Assembly: GCF_003001695.1 (NCBI RefSeq)
Contig: NZ_PVYX01000002.1
Coordinates: 744,001 to 808,000, forward strand
DNA: 64,000 nt
Source of the DNA: Flagellimonas meridianipacifica
Lineage (GTDB): Bacteria > Bacteroidota > Bacteroidia > Flavobacteriales > Flavobacteriaceae
Reading direction: 5' to 3'
This document shows positions 17,221 through 26,466 of the stretch, one piece after another; within the stretch, counting starts at the first letter, position 1, and every line of letters begins with the position of its first letter. The translations under genes and the position numbers were made by a program. The notes beneath the pieces were generated by a model, which worked only from the letters and a program-made list of their open reading frames with translations, ran no database searches and was not told where the DNA came from.

Positions 17221-18858
17221 CTAAGGTTCTACTTTTGAAGTTTCTATGTAAAAGTTAGAATCGAAAGCAAGTTTTTCGCCATCCAGTTTTTCGTTTTTCC
17301 ACTCTGAGTTTGGAAAAATCCAATGTTCTTTTTCGTCAACAAAAATGCGGATGGGCATATCAAAATCCTCCACAACATCCACATATCTATAGGTGAGGGC
17401 ATTACCTACCATTTTATATTCCAGTTTTGGGATCATTGTAGTGCGCAAATACTGATTAAAAAAGGCACTCAAGTCCTTCTTGGTCTTTTCGCTGAGGTAA
17501 CTTTCAACTTGCTCTGTGGTCACTGTCTGGTGATAGAACTCTTTGTTCAGCCCTCTTAGGGTACTACGCCAAAGTTCATCATCTTCAACTAACTGTCTCA
17601 GCGTATGTAGCATATTGGCCCCTTTGTAATACATATCCCCAGAACCCCTTTGATTGACCCCATAAACGCCAATAATAGGTTTATCGTTTTGGATGTTGTT
17701 GCGGGTTCCAATTACGTACTCAGCCGAGGCTTGTTTTCCGTAATGATAATCTAGATACAAGTTCTCTGAATAGGCAGTGAACCCCTCATGAATCCACATA
17801 TCTGCAATGTCCTTATAGGTAATGTTATTGGCAAACCATTCATGGCCGGCCTCATGAATAATGATAAAGTCAAATTTTAAACCCCAACCAGTTCCGGATA
17901 AGTCTCGCCCTAAATATCCATTTTGATATTGATTACCATAGGTAACGGAACTTTGGTGCTCCATGCCCAAATAAGGCACTTCAACCAATTTAAAACTGTC
18001 TTCGTAAAAAGGATATGGACCAAACCAATGTTCAAAGGCCTCCAGCATCATTGGTGTTTGCTTGAACTGTTCTTTGGCTTTATCCAGATTATCCCGTAAC
18101 ACATAATAGTCCAAATCCAGGGTGCCTTTTTCTCCTTCGTACTTTTCACCAAAATGAACATAATCACCTATGTTCACATTTACACCGTAATTATTGATTG
18201 GATTGGAAACGAACCACTCATATAGTTTGTATCCTCCATACTCGTATTCATATTCTTCTCTTAGCCTTCCATTGGCTACGGCAACCAGGTCTTTTGGAAC
18301 ATCAATGGCTATTCTCATGCTATCCACTTCATCATACATATGGTCTTTATTGGGCCACCAGACACTGGCTCCAAGTCCTTGGCAAGATGTTGCTGCAAAA
18401 GGCTTTCCATTAGAATCCTTTTTCCAAGAAAAACCGCCATCCCAAGGGGCACGAATTGCTTTCTTGGGTTTTCCAGAGTACTGAACATAGAGTTTGTTGT
18501 ATTCTCCAGGTACTTGTTTCTTCTTTAAGTAGATGAAATGGGCAGGACCAACAGATGAATAATTCAATTCTTGTCCATCTTGGGAAACAGCATCTATTTT
18601 TAAGGGTTTCTGCAAATCGATTTGGATTACGTCTGATTCTTCCAAGACCTTATACCGAATGATGTTGTAACCCGCAATGAATTCCTTATCTGGTTGTACT
18701 TTAATATTTAGGTCATAATAGTTCAAATCCCACCATGCGCGTTCGGGGGTTATGCTTCCACGTAAAGTGTCAACACGGGTAAAGGTTTGCCCATTTACAT
18801 AGAATGTATAAAGAAAGCAAAGAGAAATTAGCCAAGTATGTTTAATAAATAGTCTCAT
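17221..18858 (-). CDS. M1 family aminopeptidase (gluzincin), secreted
   Basis: The 545-residue protein has a signal peptide (ending near FYVNGQ), an N-terminal beta domain (residues about 30-240) and a thermolysin-like catalytic domain. The latter carries HEAGHEWFANN and the third ligand Glu in WIHEGFTAYSENLY. The substrate-N-terminus motif is YLGMEHQSS, a variant of the usual GxMEN. It removes N-terminal residues from peptides, probably in the periplasm. The length is shorter than four-domain M1 enzymes, which is common in Bacteroidota. Its ATG overlaps the M28 gene stop by 4 bases. Confidence 0.92.
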   Translation of the reverse strand: MRLFIKHTWLISLCFLYTFYVNGQTFTRVDTLRGSITPERAWWDLNYYDLNIKVQPDKEFIAGYNIIRYKVLEESDVIQIDLQKPLKIDAVSQDGQELNYSSVGPAHFIYLKKKQVPGEYNKLYVQYSGKPKKAIRAPWDGGFSWKKDSNGKPFAATSCQGLGASVWWPNKDHMYDEVDSMRIAIDVPKDLVAVANGRLREEYEYEYGGYKLYEWFVSNPINNYGVNVNIGDYVHFGEKYEGEKGTLDLDYYVLRDNLDKAKEQFKQTPMMLEAFEHWFGPYPFYEDSFKLVEVPYLGMEHQSSVTYGNQYQNGYLGRDLSGTGWGLKFDFIIIHEAGHEWFANNITYKDIADMWIHEGFTAYSENLYLDYHYGKQASAEYVIGTRNNIQNDKPIIGVYGVNQRGSGDMYYKGANMLHTLRQLVEDDELWRSTLRGLNKEFYHQTVTTEQVESYLSEKTKKDLSAFFNQYLRTTMIPKLEYKMVGNALTYRYVDVVEDFDMPIRIFVDEKEHWIFPNSEWKNEKLDGEKLAFDSNFYIETSKVEP

Positions 18859-20189
18859 CTAAGCAGTATGGAATTAGGAAATACAATTGGGCTTTCATGG
18901 TCATCTTTTCCGACGGCTGCCACCCCAAAAAAGAAATTGTCCACTACTATGCCCTCCAAAACATGCCCATTTACATTGCCGACATATTTGGAATGGTCCC
19001 AGGTTGGAGAGGTGGTGTCCCTCCAATAGATTTTATAGCCGGTAGCACCTTCCACCGAGCTCCACGTCAATTTTACGGAAGGTTGAACTATTCCTCCAAT
19101 TTTCACTGTTTCTGGTGAAGGGGGTGCCCAAGCGATAGAAGCAAGGTTAATAGCGTTTACAGCAGTCAATTTAGCGGCATAATCAAAGTTGACATGTTCC
19201 AGAACATCTCCATAGGCAATGCCGTCTTCCAACCTAATATCCTGATGCTGTTGTGTATAATTTTCATGGGCTTCCATAATCCGAATTCCGGCAAATCCAG
19301 CATCATTGAACGGCCTGTGGTGACCACCACGGCCAAAACGATCCAATCGATAAACCATGATCGGATTCATTTCAGGCATATATTGTTGCGTGGTTTTATG
19401 AACATATCGAGCCAATTGTCTTGAAATTCCATCAACCTCACCTCCATAAAAACGACGGGCCCTTCTTTGTTGTTCGGTTTCATTGGGAGGAACAGGTTCT
19501 GAAAAAATTCGGAAATCCCTATTACTTACCACACCATCTACACCGGTAATATTACCTATCATATCGTTATTTAAGATTCCAATGATTTGCCAACCCTTTT
19601 CTTTGGCATAGGCAGCCAAACCGCGTCCTCCATAAAGCCCTTGTTCCTCACCGGAAAGCCCAACATACATAATACTGTTCTCAAATTTGTACTTAGACAA
19701 TACCCGGGAAGCTTCAATAGCACCTGCCATACCTGATGCGTTATCATTGGCACCGGGCGCATCTGAAGTAAAATCATTGGCGTCACTTACTCTGGAATCA
19801 ATATCACCACTCATAATAATGTAGCGATTAGGATATTTTGTACCTCGTTGGATAGCCACAACGTTTACCACCCAAACATCTTTTGTTATTCTCCTGCCTT
19901 CCCCCTTTTTTACTAGGTCCTTTTGATAAAAAACTTCAAGACAATCATCGCAGTCAGCCGAGATTTTTTCAAATTCCGATTTTATCCATCGTCTAGCCGC
20001 TCCTATTCCCCTAGTTTGTGATACAGTATCGCTCAAAGTATGGCGAGTGCCGAAGTTGGCCAGGGTGGTGATATCCTTTTCAAGTCTATCGGCAGAAACA
20101 GAATCTATAATATCATAAATTCTCGAATCGGTTTGGGAATGGATGATCAATGAGGTTAAGGAAAAAAAGAATAGTAGATATTTTTTCAT
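18855..20189 (-). CDS. M28 family peptidase with C-terminal fibronectin-III-like domain, secreted
   Basis: The 444-residue protein has a signal peptide (ending near IIHSQ) and an M28 aminopeptidase domain: SDAPGANDNASGMAGA (ligand Asp), LSGEEQGLYGGR (catalytic and ligand Glu), LNNDMIGN (ligand Asp) and MEAHENYTQQHQDI (ligand His). The first motif is MSGDIDSR where most M28 enzymes have GHxDS, so Asp129 replaces a zinc-binding His. Residues about 360-440 (PSVKLTWSSVEGATGYKIYW) form a fibronectin-III-like domain. It probably trims peptides outside the cytoplasm. It begins 2 bp after the TMEM175-like gene and overlaps the M1 gene. Confidence 0.88.
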   Translation of the reverse strand: MKKYLLFFFSLTSLIIHSQTDSRIYDIIDSVSADRLEKDITTLANFGTRHTLSDTVSQTRGIGAARRWIKSEFEKISADCDDCLEVFYQKDLVKKGEGRRITKDVWVVNVVAIQRGTKYPNRYIIMSGDIDSRVSDANDFTSDAPGANDNASGMAGAIEASRVLSKYKFENSIMYVGLSGEEQGLYGGRGLAAYAKEKGWQIIGILNNDMIGNITGVDGVVSNRDFRIFSEPVPPNETEQQRRARRFYGGEVDGISRQLARYVHKTTQQYMPEMNPIMVYRLDRFGRGGHHRPFNDAGFAGIRIMEAHENYTQQHQDIRLEDGIAYGDVLEHVNFDYAAKLTAVNAINLASIAWAPPSPETVKIGGIVQPSVKLTWSSVEGATGYKIYWRDTTSPTWDHSKYVGNVNGHVLEGIVVDNFFFGVAAVGKDDHESPIVFPNSILLR

Positions 20190-20191
20190 TG

Positions 20192-20812
20192 TTATTCGAG
20201 ATTATACTTTTTACGAAACCAAACTCCATGAAAATAACAACCGGGACCCAAAACTGCGTAAATAATTCCTGGCAGACCAAAATGCAAACCTATTTGATAT
20301 TTGGCCATTAAAATAGAAATAAGTGCAACTCCAACATAGATAGCGAAGTGTCTGGTGTAAAAAAGAAGGTTGACGTTTCTAACAGATTTACTCTTTTTAT
20401 ATGCTCTAAGATACATTAAAGAAAAACATAGGAAAATCAATAAAAAACCTAGGCTGTATAATTGGAAAAGGGATGAGAAACTTTCAAAACTAATAGTGAG
20501 TGTTCCGGTTCCTGTATTGATTAAGGATTTAAGAGGAAAAATATAGTAGAGGACCACAAAAAGCAGGATGGCATTTAAAGCTATTATCCAATTGTCCATA
20601 TAATCTGTTCGTCGAAAGAAATTGTAGTGAGTATACCATAAAGCAACCAATACGAAGAAACTCACTGCAAAACTCAAGAAGGCAACCCAATTGATTTGAA
20701 GAGCGGAATCTGAGGTTTCATTACCAACTGATACCACCAGTAAAGTTGCGGCAAAGGCAAAAACGCCATCGCTAAAAGCTTCAACTCGGCTAATATTATG
20801 AGGTAACTTCAT
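20192..20812 (-). CDS. TMEM175/DUF1211 family membrane protein (putative potassium channel)
   Basis: The 206-residue protein starts with the family signature RVEAFSDGVFAFAATLLV (RxxxFSD in membrane segment 1) and has about six membrane segments. Bacterial TMEM175 proteins form tetrameric potassium-permeable channels; that function is inferred here from the family. It is 9 bp downstream of the propeller-NTF2 gene and 2 bp upstream of the M28 gene. Being in the same run as trehalose synthesis, an osmotic link (potassium plus trehalose) is attractive but unproven. Confidence 0.88.
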   Translation of the reverse strand: MKLPHNISRVEAFSDGVFAFAATLLVVSVGNETSDSALQINWVAFLSFAVSFFVLVALWYTHYNFFRRTDYMDNWIIALNAILLFVVLYYIFPLKSLINTGTGTLTISFESFSSLFQLYSLGFLLIFLCFSLMYLRAYKKSKSVRNVNLLFYTRHFAIYVGVALISILMAKYQIGLHFGLPGIIYAVLGPGCYFHGVWFRKKYNLE

Positions 20813-20821
20813 TTTTAAAAC

Positions 20822-22354
20822 TTAACGCAAGAACGTGACTTTGGCAATCTTACCATTCTCCACTTCATAAATTGCGGCAGCACTAAAATTTGAACCATTC
20901 ATGGTGAGATATTCTTCATCAATCACCTTATTCCCGATTACCATTCGGTTTTTAATTTCGCAGTTTAAATCGGGAGTATTTTCAAAAAAAGAACCATAAC
21001 CTTCGCGCATTTTTTCTTCCCCTTCAGAAAAAAGGGAATTGGGGAAATCGTATAGCTTAATGTCATTGGTATAGGTATCCATAAAGGCATCTATGTCCCT
21101 AGCGTTGTAAGCATCCAATTGTTTCTTCACTACAGCTTCGGCATCGCCTATTTCCTGATTTGGAAAAATAAAACTCATAGAGTTGATAAGTCCATTTGTA
21201 ATCTGATATATTGCCACTTGATGTCCTTGTCTTCCGTCAACCATGGTAACTTCTTCGTCTATCACGTAGTTTCCCAATGCAATGCGCTTAATCACCTTTA
21301 CATTGGTGTTTTTGGTGTTGGCAAAGAATCTTTCATAACTATCCAACATTTTGTCTTTTCCAACATACATAGTATCCGTAGGAAAACGCTGGGCCAAAAC
21401 TCCTTCGGAATAACAGGAAAGAAAACCATTTAAATCCCTTCGATTGAACGTTTCGACTTGGCGCTGCACGATTTCTTTTGGAGAAACATCCGTGACCAAC
21501 GCCAATCTGGTGCTACTAGGATTTACAGACATTCGAGATATTTTAAAGACTTGGTCTTTGTCGAAAACATGAAAATCAGTCCAAACACTATCTTTTTCTG
21601 GGTGAAACATGGCTATTCTATTATTATCTGGTGATAGAATCGTTCCATCTGATAGCCAAACCATATCTTCAATAGGATACTTAAGGCTTAGTATGATATC
21701 TTTTTTCTTGGAAGTTACATCGAGAGACTTGATTTGCCGAGGTTCTTTTTCAGAAGATGTTTTTTTGATATAACTGATTTCGTCTTTTCCTGGAATTTTA
21801 TGCAATGAGCGTCCCACATTTTCATCCACAGTTATTTGGGATTCTTCCTTGAAGTCAATCAAAACTAGGTCCATACGGTTTTTCACAAGGACAGTCGCTA
21901 TCAATATATGGTCGTTGTACCAAACGTGGTACCCTATTTTCAAATCACTTAAAGCCTCGGATTCACCTGTTTTGATATCATATTCGTAGAGTCTTTGTAG
22001 ACCATTTAAATCCAAACGAATGGAGGAGACATTATCGGAATTTGGAATGCGTAAAGGAGAGTATTCGCTACCTATTGGCGTATTTGTAATCCACTTTGAT
22101 GTGCTTCCTTTTGTGATATTGAATTGTTTGATATCGGTTTGTCCAGCTCTAGTTGATGAAAAAAGTACCGTATCATCGTTCCAAAAAGAAGGTTGATTGT
22201 CATAACCATGGTTGTTCGAAATATTTTTAGGGTTTGAAAGAGCAAGTTTTCCATTGCTCTTTTCCAAATCAAATAGATAAACCTCGGTGTTACCTTGAGC
22301 ATGGATTGACGAAATGGCAAAATAGAAAAGGACAAAGTAGATTCCTTTTTTCAT
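20822..22354 (-). CDS. Secreted TolB-like beta-propeller fused to two NTF2/SnoaL-like domains
   Basis: The 510-residue protein has a signal peptide (ending near SSIHAQG), a TolB-like propeller over residues about 25-300 (NQPSFWNDDTVLFSSTRAGQ is the typical strand pattern), then two tandem NTF2/SnoaL-like units. Unit one begins EIVQRQVETFNRRDLNGFLSC and unit two begins AVVKKQLDAYNARDIDAFMDT. The two units share GNYVIDEE / GNKVIDEE and end with a strand before the next unit, so they arose by duplication. The function is unknown; both folds are ligand or protein binding, and a cone-shaped pocket could bind a small molecule. The ATG overlaps the otsAB stop by 4 bases. Confidence 0.75.
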   Translation of the reverse strand: MKKGIYFVLFYFAISSIHAQGNTEVYLFDLEKSNGKLALSNPKNISNNHGYDNQPSFWNDDTVLFSSTRAGQTDIKQFNITKGSTSKWITNTPIGSEYSPLRIPNSDNVSSIRLDLNGLQRLYEYDIKTGESEALSDLKIGYHVWYNDHILIATVLVKNRMDLVLIDFKEESQITVDENVGRSLHKIPGKDEISYIKKTSSEKEPRQIKSLDVTSKKKDIILSLKYPIEDMVWLSDGTILSPDNNRIAMFHPEKDSVWTDFHVFDKDQVFKISRMSVNPSSTRLALVTDVSPKEIVQRQVETFNRRDLNGFLSCYSEGVLAQRFPTDTMYVGKDKMLDSYERFFANTKNTNVKVIKRIALGNYVIDEEVTMVDGRQGHQVAIYQITNGLINSMSFIFPNQEIGDAEAVVKKQLDAYNARDIDAFMDTYTNDIKLYDFPNSLFSEGEEKMREGYGSFFENTPDLNCEIKNRMVIGNKVIDEEYLTMNGSNFSAAAIYEVENGKIAKVTFLR

Positions 22355-24561
22355 ATTTGTGCGAATTGGTTCAACAATTCCCGGACTCTTTTGGTGCTTT
22401 CCACATGATATTTGGCCTGGGTTTTTTGGAGTCCAACTTTGACTGTTATTGCACTTTCAGGCAATTCTTGGAACATAAATTCATCCGTCCAGTCATCTCC
22501 AATGGCAAATACAAAATCATAATCTGCTTCTCCAAGCATACGGACTGAGGCTCTCCCCTTATTTACGTTGCTGCTTTTGACCTCCATTACTTTATTCCCA
22601 TTGAGTACACTAATATCGTCATTTCCAATAAGGCTGGTAAGCACGGTGTTCAATTCAGTAGCTCTTTTTTGACCAAAATCTGGGTCGGTATTTCTGTAGT
22701 GCCATGCCATGGAATAGTTTTTCTCCTCAATAAACGAACCAGGGGTTCTATCTACAAAAGACTCAAGCACAGGCCGTATTTTTTCCATCCACTGGTCTTT
22801 CACTTTTTCCAAAAGCTTAAATTCTTCTCCTTCCTTGGAAATCCAAACACCGTGTTCCACAATCATGTTGTACTTTTTGTGCAAGAACCACTTGGTAAAG
22901 GTTTGCTTGTCTCGGCCACTAATTAGAAATAGGGTCGTGTTTTCTTGGGAGTTGATCTTATCCAAAAGCTCGTACAACTCCTCATCTGGCGAGGCTTTTT
23001 GTGGATCTTTATGAAATCCTGTCAGTGTACCATCATAATCCAGGAAAAGCAATCTGTTTTTGGCCTTTCCATAGTCTTCAATAACTTCTTGGGTTAAGGA
23101 AGGTGAAAGCTTTCGAGAAATATTGACATCCTCAACATCACTCTTTTTGTGTAGGGCATTCATAAACTCGTTGGCCCACACTTCCACATTGTATCGTTCC
23201 AATCTCTTTTGAAGAAACATATTACGCGCCATCTGCTCTTCTTTGGGCATGGTAATGGCATTTTTCAAAGTATCTGCTTGTTGCTCAAAATTATTGGGGT
23301 TGATGAGAAGCGCCTCGTTCATTTCATATGCAGAACCGGCCATTTCACTTAGAATGAGTACTCCTGTTTTATCGGTTCGAGTGGCAACATATTCTTTGGC
23401 AACTAAATTCATACCATCACGTAAAGGAGTCAACCAAGCAATATCACTGGAAGTATACAGGTCTATGAGATTCTCAAAGGGTAAAGAGCGGTAAAAATAC
23501 CAGATTGGTGTCCAATTGACCGTTGATAGTTCCCCATTGATACGACCTACTAATTCATCAATTTCTCGCTTTAAAAGCTGATATTGGGGCACATTGGAAC
23601 GTGAGGGTACCGCTAGGATAATCAAGCGCACTTTTTCTTTGTACTCAGGATATTTATTAAGAAAGTACTCAAAGGCATTGAGGCGTTTTGCTATTCCCTT
23701 ACTGTAATCCAATCGGTCAATGGAAAGGATGAGTTTGGTATCTGGCGCGGAAGCTTTGTGATTATCCAATTTTTGCTGTAGGTCGCTTTTGTTGTTTTCC
23801 TTTCGTTCTTCGTGGGCAACTGCAGCATCTCTAAACTTCTTATAGTCAATGCCCATGGGAAAAGAATCGACTTTTATGACACGGTTGTCCAGATAGATAT
23901 CGTTAAAACTAACATCCAGACCCAAAAGTCGTCTCACTGAACTCAAAAAGTGACGTTCATAGTCATACGTATGAAAACCGATTAAATCTGAGCCAAGAAG
24001 ACCCTGCAGCACCTCTTCCCGCCAAGGTAGTGTTCTGAAAATCTCGTATGAAGGGAATGGGATATGAAGAAAAAAACCGATAGAGGTGTTGGGACGTTTT
24101 TCTTTTACCATCTGAGGTACCAGCATAAGCTGATAGTCGTGCACCCAAATAATATCTTCGTCACCCGCTTGCTCCAAAATGGCGTCTGCAAATTTTTGGT
24201 TGACCACTTTATAGGTGTTCCAAAAATCAAGTTCAAATTCTGAGTATTCCAGAAAATAGTGAAACAAAGGCCAAATGGTTCTATTACTGAAACCAAAATA
24301 GAAGCCCTCAACATCGTTTTCCGTTAGGCGTACCTTGGAACATCCATGATTTTCCAGTGCCTTATCAATCTCATTTTCAAGAGATTCAGGAATTTCCTCA
24401 TCAGTCAATCCAGACCAACCAATCCAAAGACTTTCACCACCACTGTGAACAGACTTCATACCCGTGGCTAAACCACCAACGCTAGGTATGGCACTTAGGC
24501 CGCCATCACTTATTTGCAATTGTACTGGCAGTCTATTGGAAATAATTATAGTTTTACTCAT
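22351..24561 (-). CDS. otsAB: Bifunctional trehalose-6-phosphate synthase / trehalose phosphatase
   Basis: The 736-residue fusion makes trehalose from UDP-glucose and glucose-6-phosphate, then removes the phosphate. Residues 1 to about 460 are a GT20 synthase: ISNRLPV, GGLATGM, WVHDYQLMLVP, GFFLHIPFPSYE, SIDRLDYSKGI and LRDGMNLVAKEY. Residues about 500-736 are the HAD-type phosphatase: LLFLDYDGTLTGF with the nucleophile Asp, FLISGRDKQTF and AIGDDWTDEFMF. It is cytoplasmic. It heads the long minus-strand run and is divergent from a GH15 glycosidase 99 bp away. Trehalose is an osmolyte and stress protectant. Confidence 0.96.
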   Translation of the reverse strand: MSKTIIISNRLPVQLQISDGGLSAIPSVGGLATGMKSVHSGGESLWIGWSGLTDEEIPESLENEIDKALENHGCSKVRLTENDVEGFYFGFSNRTIWPLFHYFLEYSEFELDFWNTYKVVNQKFADAILEQAGDEDIIWVHDYQLMLVPQMVKEKRPNTSIGFFLHIPFPSYEIFRTLPWREEVLQGLLGSDLIGFHTYDYERHFLSSVRRLLGLDVSFNDIYLDNRVIKVDSFPMGIDYKKFRDAAVAHEERKENNKSDLQQKLDNHKASAPDTKLILSIDRLDYSKGIAKRLNAFEYFLNKYPEYKEKVRLIILAVPSRSNVPQYQLLKREIDELVGRINGELSTVNWTPIWYFYRSLPFENLIDLYTSSDIAWLTPLRDGMNLVAKEYVATRTDKTGVLILSEMAGSAYEMNEALLINPNNFEQQADTLKNAITMPKEEQMARNMFLQKRLERYNVEVWANEFMNALHKKSDVEDVNISRKLSPSLTQEVIEDYGKAKNRLLFLDYDGTLTGFHKDPQKASPDEELYELLDKINSQENTTLFLISGRDKQTFTKWFLHKKYNMIVEHGVWISKEGEEFKLLEKVKDQWMEKIRPVLESFVDRTPGSFIEEKNYSMAWHYRNTDPDFGQKRATELNTVLTSLIGNDDISVLNGNKVMEVKSSNVNKGRASVRMLGEADYDFVFAIGDDWTDEFMFQELPESAITVKVGLQKTQAKYHVESTKRVRELLNQFAQI

Positions 24562-24660
24562 GGATGGGTGATTTTAGGACAAAATGTAATAAAATTCCTA
24601 TTTTTTCGATTTATGATAAGGTGAAAACCTGAATTTTCAACAGAAATATAATCCTCAACT

Positions 24661-26466
24661 ATGGATAACCTAAATTACGGAATAATTGGAAACTGCCGAA
24701 GTGCTGCGCTTATTTCAGATACGGGTTCTTTGGATTGGTGTTGCTTGCCTCAATTTGATTCAACCTCGGTATTTGCTAAACTATTGGATGAGAAAAAGGG
24801 GGGTAGTTTTGAGATTAGGACAAAGTATAATTATGTAATTCATCAGGAATATTCTAAAAACACCGCAGTTCTAGTTACCCGTTATTCTGATGGGGAAAAT
24901 ACCTTTGAGGTCCATGATTTTATGCCAAGGTATTATAAGATGAACGGGAAAGGTAAATACAATTCCCCACCGGAAATCATCAGGTACATCAAGCATGTCT
25001 CCGGAACCCCAACTTTCAGTGTTGTTTATGATCCAAAATTGGAGTATGCTCTTGGCAGAACCAATAACTATGTAAAGGATGATTTCATTGTAAGTCTTAC
25101 CAGCAAGCAAAAGTTTGATACCTTGTTTTTATACACATCTTTCGATAAGCAGAAAGTATTGGATGGGGAAGAGATACTCTTGAAGGAGGACGGATATTTC
25201 ATGATTTGTTATAATGAGAAAATCTTGAAACCCACAACGGATAAGATGTCTTTGGAGCTGGAAAGAACTAAGATTTATTGGTTGGATTGGGTGGATAGAA
25301 CTCCCACTTATAAAAAATTCAACAGTCAAATTATTCGAAGTGCCATTACGCTGAAAATGCTTACCTATGATAAAACAGGGGCAGTTCTAGCGGCGGCGAC
25401 TACATCTTTGCCGGAAACCATTGGTGAAGTTCGCAATTGGGATTATCGATTCTGTTGGATTCGGGATGCTTCGATGGTCATCAAAGTAGTTTCCGAATTG
25501 GGGCACAAGAATTCTGCAAAACGCTACCTGCAGTTTATCATCGATTTAATGCCGGATAAGGATGAAAAGCTCCAAATCATGTATGGTATCAACAAGCAAA
25601 AGAAGCTTACGGAAAACACCTTGGACCATTTGGAAGGGTATAAGGGGTCCAGCCCTGTACGTATAGGAAATGCGGCATACAAGCAAAAGCAAAACGACAT
25701 CTATGGTATTTTGATGGATGTAATTTACGAGCAGTTGGTCAAGTTTAGCAATGATATTGAGAATGGCGAGGAGTTGTGGAGCATTACCAAGGGTATTGTT
25801 TGGATTGTAGAAAAACATTGGAGAGAACCTGATAAGGGCATATGGGAGTTTAGAGGTGAGGACCAACATTTTACCTTTTCAAAAGTACTTTGTTGGGTAG
25901 CTATTGACAGAGCAATCAAAGTGGCCAAGATATTTGGTAAATCCAGAAAAATTGAAAAATGGACGGCCATTGAGCAAGAGATAAAATCAGACATTCATGA
26001 ACATGCATGGAATCCGGAGAAAAATGCTTTTGTCCAGTCGTACGGTTCCAGTCATTTGGATGCCTCTGTGCTTTTGATGGAATCTTATGGATTTATTCAT
26101 GCTAAAGACCCCAAGTTTGTGAACACCGTCCACGCCATTGAAGAAGAATTGAGCAATGATGGGCTTCTGTATCGTTATAAAAATGAGGATGATTTTGGTC
26201 TTCCTTCTTCGTCTTTTACTATTTGCACCTTTTGGTTCATCAATAGCTTGTTCAAAATAGGGGAGGAGGAAAAGGCCTTGGCTCATTTTGAGCGACTATT
26301 AAGTTATAGTAACCATTTGGGATTGTTCAGTGAGGATATAGATTTTAAAACCAAAAGATTGCTCGGTAATTTCCCTCAGGCCTATTCCCATTTGGCATTG
26401 ATTGAATGTGCCATTAATTTTTCCAGAAAAAAGAGTGAGGAAAAGATATTGGAATCTATTGCTTAA
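24661..26466 (+). CDS. Glycoside hydrolase family 15 (glucoamylase/trehalase-type)
   Basis: The 601-residue protein has an N-terminal beta domain (residues about 1-215) and an alpha/alpha-barrel. The barrel contains VRNWDYRFCWIRDASM, the probable catalytic acid in GIWEFRGEDQHFTFSK and base in LGLFSEDIDFKT. There is no signal peptide, so it acts in the cytoplasm. GH15 includes glucoamylases, isomaltases and bacterial trehalases; pairing with otsAB makes intracellular trehalose hydrolysis a good guess, so the divergent pair would control the trehalose level. The last 11 bases overlap tail-to-tail with the PLP decarboxylase gene. Confidence 0.9.
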   Translation: MDNLNYGIIGNCRSAALISDTGSLDWCCLPQFDSTSVFAKLLDEKKGGSFEIRTKYNYVIHQEYSKNTAVLVTRYSDGENTFEVHDFMPRYYKMNGKGKYNSPPEIIRYIKHVSGTPTFSVVYDPKLEYALGRTNNYVKDDFIVSLTSKQKFDTLFLYTSFDKQKVLDGEEILLKEDGYFMICYNEKILKPTTDKMSLELERTKIYWLDWVDRTPTYKKFNSQIIRSAITLKMLTYDKTGAVLAAATTSLPETIGEVRNWDYRFCWIRDASMVIKVVSELGHKNSAKRYLQFIIDLMPDKDEKLQIMYGINKQKKLTENTLDHLEGYKGSSPVRIGNAAYKQKQNDIYGILMDVIYEQLVKFSNDIENGEELWSITKGIVWIVEKHWREPDKGIWEFRGEDQHFTFSKVLCWVAIDRAIKVAKIFGKSRKIEKWTAIEQEIKSDIHEHAWNPEKNAFVQSYGSSHLDASVLLMESYGFIHAKDPKFVNTVHAIEEELSNDGLLYRYKNEDDFGLPSSSFTICTFWFINSLFKIGEEEKALAHFERLLSYSNHLGLFSEDIDFKTKRLLGNFPQAYSHLALIECAINFSRKKSEEKILESIA

